Shown here: one piece after another, positions 59,993 through 64,000 of the stretch
Layout of the letters: the number at the start of each line of letters is the position of its first letter
Numbering within the stretch: the first letter of the stretch is position 1
From: Erwinia aphidicola
Lineage (GTDB): Bacteria; Pseudomonadota; Gammaproteobacteria; Enterobacterales; Enterobacteriaceae
DNA length: 64,000 nt
Direction of reading: 5' to 3'
Assembly: GCF_024169515.1 (NCBI RefSeq)
Contig: NZ_JAMKCQ010000001.1
Location: 2,914,001-2,978,000 of the forward strand
The notes under the pieces: model-generated
Databases searched by the model: none
What the model was told of the DNA's origin: nothing
Seen by the model: the letters and a program-made list of their open reading frames with translations, nothing else
Translations under genes and position numbers: made by a program

Positions 59993-60859
59993 ATGCGCTA
60001 CTCCCCGGAATCTCTTGAAGCCTTCGTTCAGACTGTAGAAAGCGGTTCGTTCTCGGCGGCGGCGCGTGCGCTGCGCAAAAGCCAGTCCACCGTCAGCACG
60101 GCGGTGGCCAATCTGGAAAGCGATCTTGGCTTCACGCTGTTTAACCGCGAGGCGCGCACCCCGGTGCTGACCGAAAACGGCCAACGGGCGCTGGCGCAGG
60201 TGAAAGAGATCCTCGCGGCGTCATCACAGCTGGATGAGCTGGCAATGCGCCTGGCGGGGGAGGTGGAACCCTGTCTGCGGCTGGCGATCTCCGATTTCTG
60301 GCAGGCGGATTATCATGAATCGCTGCTGCAGCGCCTCTCTGCGCGTTACCCGGACATTGAGTTTGAGTGCATGATTGCCGAGGATGCCGACGTTATCGAT
60401 CTGCTGCAAAATGGCCGTGCGCACATTGGCGTGGTGCGGGTGCAGCAGCACTACCCGGTGGATATCTGCGTGCAGCGCTTGCAGGTTGAAGCGCAGATGG
60501 CGATCTATCTGCATCAGGATCATCCGCTGGCGCAGCAGGCGCAGGTCAGTGAAGCGGAGTTAAAACAGCTGCGCCAGCTGCGGCTCAATACCTGGGTGGA
60601 GCAGCAGCCCGCACCGGCCGGAAAAGTGTGGCTGGCACCGTCGTATCTGCTGCTGCTGGAGATGGCTGAGCAGGGTTTTGGCTGGAGTATTTTGCCGCGC
60701 TGGCTCACCGAACAGTTTGGTCATCAGCTGCTGCGCGAGCTGCCGGTGGCGGGCTGGCCGCAGAATATTCAGGTGGATGCCGTCTGGTCACGCCGGGCGC
60801 CGCCGGGGCCGGCAGGGCGCTGGATGATCGATCAGCTGATTGCCCAGCGATCGGACTAA
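59993..60859 (+). CDS. LysR-family regulator divergent from the PACE gene
   Basis: 288-residue LysR-type regulator with N-terminal helix-turn-helix ([33 protein letters not shown], about residues 18-50) and a substrate-binding domain. The 141-bp divergent gap with the PACE gene suggests it controls that exporter, as AceR does for AceI in Acinetobacter. Its stop overlaps the convergent ybaK by 4 bp. Confidence 0.9.
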   Translation: MRYSPESLEAFVQTVESGSFSAAARALRKSQSTVSTAVANLESDLGFTLFNREARTPVLTENGQRALAQVKEILAASSQLDELAMRLAGEVEPCLRLAISDFWQADYHESLLQRLSARYPDIEFECMIAEDADVIDLLQNGRAHIGVVRVQQHYPVDICVQRLQVEAQMAIYLHQDHPLAQQAQVSEAELKQLRQLRLNTWVEQQPAPAGKVWLAPSYLLLLEMAEQGFGWSILPRWLTEQFGHQLLRELPVAGWPQNIQVDAVWSRRAPPGPAGRWMIDQLIAQRSD

Positions 60860-61335
60860 TCGCGTTTGGCGATATCGGCGAAGCGGGCGTCGAGCAGCTG
60901 CGCCAGATCCTGCGGGGCCAGCTCGATATCCAGCCCGCGGCGACCGCCGGAGACATAAATGGTGGCAAACTGCTGCGCCAGCTGGTCGATAACCGTCGGC
61001 AGGCGTTTTTTCTGCCCCAGCGGGCTGATGCCGCCCAGCAGATAACCGCTGCTGCGCTGCGCAAACTGCGGATCGGCCATTTCGACCTTTTTCGCCCCCA
61101 GCGCTTTCGCCACCTTTTTCAGATCCAGCTGTCCGGCAACCGGGGTGACCGCCACGGCCAGCGTCTTATTGTCACCATTTAGTGCGATCAGCAGCGTTTT
61201 ATACACCCGATCCGCATTGAGATTGAGCTTGCGCACCGCCTCATCGCCAAAATGCGTTTCGCTGCTGTCGTGCTCGTAAGGGTGCAGCGTAAATGTGACC
61301 TTTTGTTTTTCAAGCAGTTTTACTGCGGGTGTCAT
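60856..61335 (-). CDS. ybaK: Cys-tRNA(Pro)/Cys-tRNA(Cys) deacylase YbaK
   Basis: 159-residue trans-editing enzyme clearing Cys mischarged on tRNA(Pro). Conserved segments: [61 protein letters not shown] and [13 protein letters not shown]. Start at 61335 ([10 protein letters not shown]) matches E. coli; an ATG two codons earlier is possible. Confidence 0.97.
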   Translation of the reverse strand: MTPAVKLLEKQKVTFTLHPYEHDSSETHFGDEAVRKLNLNADRVYKTLLIALNGDNKTLAVAVTPVAGQLDLKKVAKALGAKKVEMADPQFAQRSSGYLLGGISPLGQKKRLPTVIDQLAQQFATIYVSGGRRGLDIELAPQDLAQLLDARFADIAKRD

Positions 61336-61429
61336 AATCACTCACCTTCTTTGCGCGACATGATAAAAGAGTGAACCTCTGATGAATAAAAAACTGGCGA
61401 AATTTTGCGCTTTGAGCGACAATCTGGCC

Positions 61430-61514
61430 CGCGTCAGCCCGAGGGCTGAGACGATAACAAAAATCATAAAAATGTTGTTATTGACGGGCCGATTTCAACA
61501 TCGGCCTTTTTTTT
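61430..61514 (+). ncRNA. chiX: ChiX small RNA (MicM/RybC)
   Basis: About 85 nt between ybaK and ybaP, the E. coli location. Elements in order: 5' hairpin GTCAGCCC/GGGCTGA with flanking CG (61432-61453), an A-rich Hfq-binding linker, the conserved TTGACGGGCC (61491-61500) and the terminator GGCCGAT/ATCGGCC with eight T (61507-61514). A GACAAT -10 lies at 61418-61423. It probably controls chitoporin expression. The bases before the conserved core differ from E. coli. Its T tract overlaps the ybaP stop. Confidence 0.85.
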
Positions 61515-62319
61515 ATGCTTTTTTCAGCAGGCCGGGCAGGTTGCCTTCGCCGTAAAGGTGCAGCGCGCCGACCGCCACCACGTAACGTCCCGGCGGGAGC
61601 TGGCGCAGCAGCTGGCTCCACTGCTGATTGCGCTGATGCATCAGCAGGTCGTTGAGACTGCTGCTGAAGGTGTTCGGCAGCTCCAGCTTGCCGAGGCTGC
61701 CCGGCGGCGCTTCCAGCCACCAGCTGACCATAGTTTGCAGCAGGCGGGCGTTGGTGTGCCAGTGCTCCAGCGTGTCCTCCAGCAGCGGCAGTCCGTTGTC
61801 CGGCAGGGAGTTCAGCAGCGCCAGCTGGGTTTCCGGCCCCTCCAGCTCAATCACCTTTTTTTCCAGCCCGCGCGCGGCCTGCAGCAGCTGATAGTCGATG
61901 CCGCAGTCGGCGTGCAGCCCAAGGCGCTGAGCCTGCTGCGCCTGCAGCATCAGCGCCACCTGCCAGGCGGGCAGCGTGTCGATGCGCTCCGGGGAGATCC
62001 CCAGCTCTGCCGCCCGCTGTTGCAGGGTGCTGAGCTGCTCAGCGCTGAGGCGCTCTGCCAGCGGTGGGCAGACTGCGCTGTCGCTGAACGGCGAGCCACC
62101 GGCGGTAATATCGGCCTCCACTATCAATGCGTCGGCCTGGCGTAAACGCGCCATCAGCACGGCAGGCAGCGGCAGCATATTGCGCGTGCCCATATGAATA
62201 CTGCCGACCAGATGCAGCCGGCAGTCGCCCAGCATGACGTCCAGCGCCGGATAGCTGTAGTTCACCGGCCAGAACCTGTCGCGTAGCGCCCGCAGTACCT
62301 GCACAAGATTCCTCATCAT
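61513..62319 (-). CDS. ybaP: TraB/GumN-family protein YbaP
   Basis: 268-residue protein of the TraB/GumN superfamily, predicted metallohydrolase-like. Conserved: HLVGSIHMGTRNMLPLP (GX2H-like motif), ADALIVEADI and the C-terminal RYVVAVGALHLYGEGNLPGLL. Start is taken at 62319 (MMRNLVQVL) with GAGG upstream; 62331 and 62316 are alternatives. Function unknown; located next to copA as in E. coli. Confidence 0.9.
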   Translation of the reverse strand: MMRNLVQVLRALRDRFWPVNYSYPALDVMLGDCRLHLVGSIHMGTRNMLPLPAVLMARLRQADALIVEADITAGGSPFSDSAVCPPLAERLSAEQLSTLQQRAAELGISPERIDTLPAWQVALMLQAQQAQRLGLHADCGIDYQLLQAARGLEKKVIELEGPETQLALLNSLPDNGLPLLEDTLEHWHTNARLLQTMVSWWLEAPPGSLGKLELPNTFSSSLNDLLMHQRNQQWSQLLRQLPPGRYVVAVGALHLYGEGNLPGLLKKA

Positions 62320-62403
62320 TTCCCGCCTCATCCGTTTAGTGCCACCATGCTAACGCGATAACTCGCTGACGGACAGGGCAAAACGAAGCGCAGCCGCGAG
62401 GAT

Positions 62404-64000
62404 TCAGTGCTGCGGCGGACGATAGCGGATCAGGCGGTTGGCGTTGCTGACCACGGTAATCGAAGAGAGCGCCATTGCTGCGCCAGCCACCACCGGGCTG
62501 AGCAGCGTGCCGGTCAGCGGGTAGAGCACCCCGGCCGCGATCGGGATCCCCGCCGCGTTATAGATAAACGCCCCAAGGAGATTCTGTTTCATATTACGCA
62601 GGGTCGCTTTGGCGATGGATAACGCATCGACCACCGCATTCAGATCCTGGCGCATCAGGGTAATCGCCGCCGTTTCAATCGCCACATCACTGCCGCCGCC
62701 CATGGCAATGCCGACATCGGCCTGTGCCAGCGCCGGGGCATCATTGATGCCGTCGCCAATCATCGCCACCTGCTGGCCCTGCTGCTGCAGGTGGGCGATC
62801 GCTGCGGCTTTACCCGCCGGTAATACGCCCGCAATCACCCTGTCGATCCCGGCTTCGCGCGCAATGGCAGAGGCGGTGATTGGGTTATCCCCGGTCAGCA
62901 TCACCAGCTGATAACCGCGCTGGTGCAGGCGCTGCAGCGCGCCGACGCTCTCCTGGCGCAGCGGATCGCGGATGGCAAACAGGGCGACAAGGTGGCCGTC
63001 GGCGGCCAGCAGCACCGGAGTAGCCCCCGTCTCTGCCAGCTTATCCATCTGCTGCTGCACGCTATCGGTGGCAATCTGCTGCTGCGCCATCAGCGCGGGG
63101 TTACCCAACAGCAGCGGAATGCCGTCGAGTATGCCGCTGACGCCCTGGCCCGGTATGGTACGAAATTGCGCAATGTCCGGCAGGGAGCTAAGGCCCGCAC
63201 GCGCGACGATTGCCTGCGCCAGCGGATGGCCGGAACCCTGCTCCAGCGCGGCAGCCTGGCGTAATACCGACGCCTCATCGGCCCCGTTAAACAACTGAAT
63301 CGCGACCACGCGCGGCTTGCCCTCGGTCAGGGTGCCGGTTTTATCGAACACCAGCGTGCTGAGGGTGCTGGCCCGTTGCAGTGCATCGGCATCGCGCACC
63401 AGCACGCCAAACTCGGCGGCGCGCCCGACGCCGGCAATAATCGACATTGGGGTGGCCAGACCGAGCGCACAGGGGCAGGCGATGATCAGTACGTTGGTGG
63501 CGATCACCAGCGTGTAAACGATTTGCGGGGCGGGGCCGAACAGATACCAGACGGCGGCGCTCAGCAGCGCAATCACCACCACGGTGGGAACAAAGATCGC
63601 CGAGATCTTATCCGCCAGCTGGCCGATCGCCGGCTTGCTGCTCTGCGCCTGGCGCACCAGCTGGATAATGCGCGACAGGGTGGTATTTTTGCCAATCGCA
63701 TCGGCCCGCAGCAGCACGCTGCCATCCTGCATCACCGTTCCGGCATGCAGCGTATCGCCTGCAGATTTCTGCTGCGGAACCGCTTCCCCGGTCAGCATGG
63801 CCTCGTCCAGCCAGGCTTCGCCCTGGATAATCGTGCCGTCAACCGGCACGCGATCGCCGGTGTTGACCCGAAGCGTCATCCCCAGCGTTACAGCGCTGAG
63901 CGCCAGGGTCTGCTCGCCCCGGTCAGTGACCACGCGCGCCGTCGGTGGCGTCAGGTCCAGCAGCTTTTCCAGCGCCTGCGACGAGCGCTGGCGCGCGCGC
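62404..64000 (-). CDS. copA: Copper-exporting P1B-type ATPase CopA (partial, N-terminus beyond the right edge)
   Basis: C-terminal 532 residues of the copper efflux ATPase. Visible: actuator loop LTGEAVP, copper-channel motif [11 protein letters not shown], phosphorylation site [11 protein letters not shown], the nucleotide-domain [10 protein letters not shown] (HP motif), [10 protein letters not shown], and [22 protein letters not shown]. The N-terminal metal-binding CXXC domains and first helices lie off the window. It pumps Cu(I) from the cytoplasm and is usually controlled by CueR. Confidence 0.97.
   Translation of the reverse strand, partial: RARQRSSQALEKLLDLTPPTARVVTDRGEQTLALSAVTLGMTLRVNTGDRVPVDGTIIQGEAWLDEAMLTGEAVPQQKSAGDTLHAGTVMQDGSVLLRADAIGKNTTLSRIIQLVRQAQSSKPAIGQLADKISAIFVPTVVVIALLSAAVWYLFGPAPQIVYTLVIATNVLIIACPCALGLATPMSIIAGVGRAAEFGVLVRDADALQRASTLSTLVFDKTGTLTEGKPRVVAIQLFNGADEASVLRQAAALEQGSGHPLAQAIVARAGLSSLPDIAQFRTIPGQGVSGILDGIPLLLGNPALMAQQQIATDSVQQQMDKLAETGATPVLLAADGHLVALFAIRDPLRQESVGALQRLHQRGYQLVMLTGDNPITASAIAREAGIDRVIAGVLPAGKAAAIAHLQQQGQQVAMIGDGINDAPALAQADVGIAMGGGSDVAIETAAITLMRQDLNAVVDALSIAKATLRNMKQNLLGAFIYNAAGIPIAAGVLYPLTGTLLSPVVAGAAMALSSITVVSNANRLIRYRPPQH

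Overview
The window is chromosomal DNA of a member of the Enterobacterales. Gene order follows the Escherichia coli ampG-to-copA segment (ampG yajG bolA tig clpP clpX lon hupB ppiD ybaV fadM queC ybaE cof decR mdlAB glnK amtB tesB ybaY ybaZ ffs hha tomB acrBAR ybaM priC ybaN apt dnaX ybaB recR htpG adk hemH gsk ybaL fsr ushA ybaK chiX ybaP copA). Protein divergence from E. coli, and a cluster at 46981-50994 that matches the 6-thioguanine (ycf) locus described in the fire-blight pathogen Erwinia amylovora, point to Erwinia or a close relative. The species cannot be fixed from the sequence alone. Both edges cut genes: ampG on the left and copA on the right.

Layout. 1-3600: AmpG (partial), lipoprotein YajG, BolA and trigger factor. 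3700-10700: a protease island with clpP, a first clpX, an inverted gene for a divergent second ClpP, a second near-identical clpX, and lon; clpP and lon have recognisable heat-shock (sigma-32) promoters. 10900-22900: HU-beta, PpiD, YbaV, FadM, QueC, the SgrR-family regulator YbaE, Cof, an EamA exporter divergent from decR, and the MdlAB ABC exporter. 23000-27150: the sigma-54-driven glnK-amtB operon, TesB, YbaY, the alkyltransferase-like YbaZ and the 4.5S SRP RNA. 27190-31700: Hha-TomB, an unrecognised small gene, then a zinc module in which a metal ABC operon and the zinc-independent ribosomal proteins L36/L31 type B each have a Zur box. 31800-39900: acrAB with acrR and its operator, small conserved genes, apt and an Ail-type outer membrane protein. 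40000-44950: dnaX with its programmed frameshift site, ybaB, recR and htpG.

The main accessory region lies between htpG and adk (44944-51087). It holds a REP-associated tyrosine transposase (RAYT), a 38-bp-period array of GTAG-headed REP palindromes, an IS481-type element inserted exactly in the centre of one REP hairpin (4-bp duplication CATG), and the regulator plus four-gene operon matching 6-thioguanine biosynthesis (PP-loop enzyme, Nudix hydrolase, PLP enzyme, exporter). From 51088 to the end the backbone resumes, with a PACE-family efflux gene divergent from a LysR regulator as an extra pair next to ushA.

The most unusual features are the clpX duplication around a ClpP paralogue with a Ser-His-Asn catalytic triad, the REP/RAYT/IS nest, the zinc-starvation module with a possible coupled 41-residue leader protein, and a ChiX sRNA whose region next to the conserved core differs from the E. 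coli sequence as I recall it.
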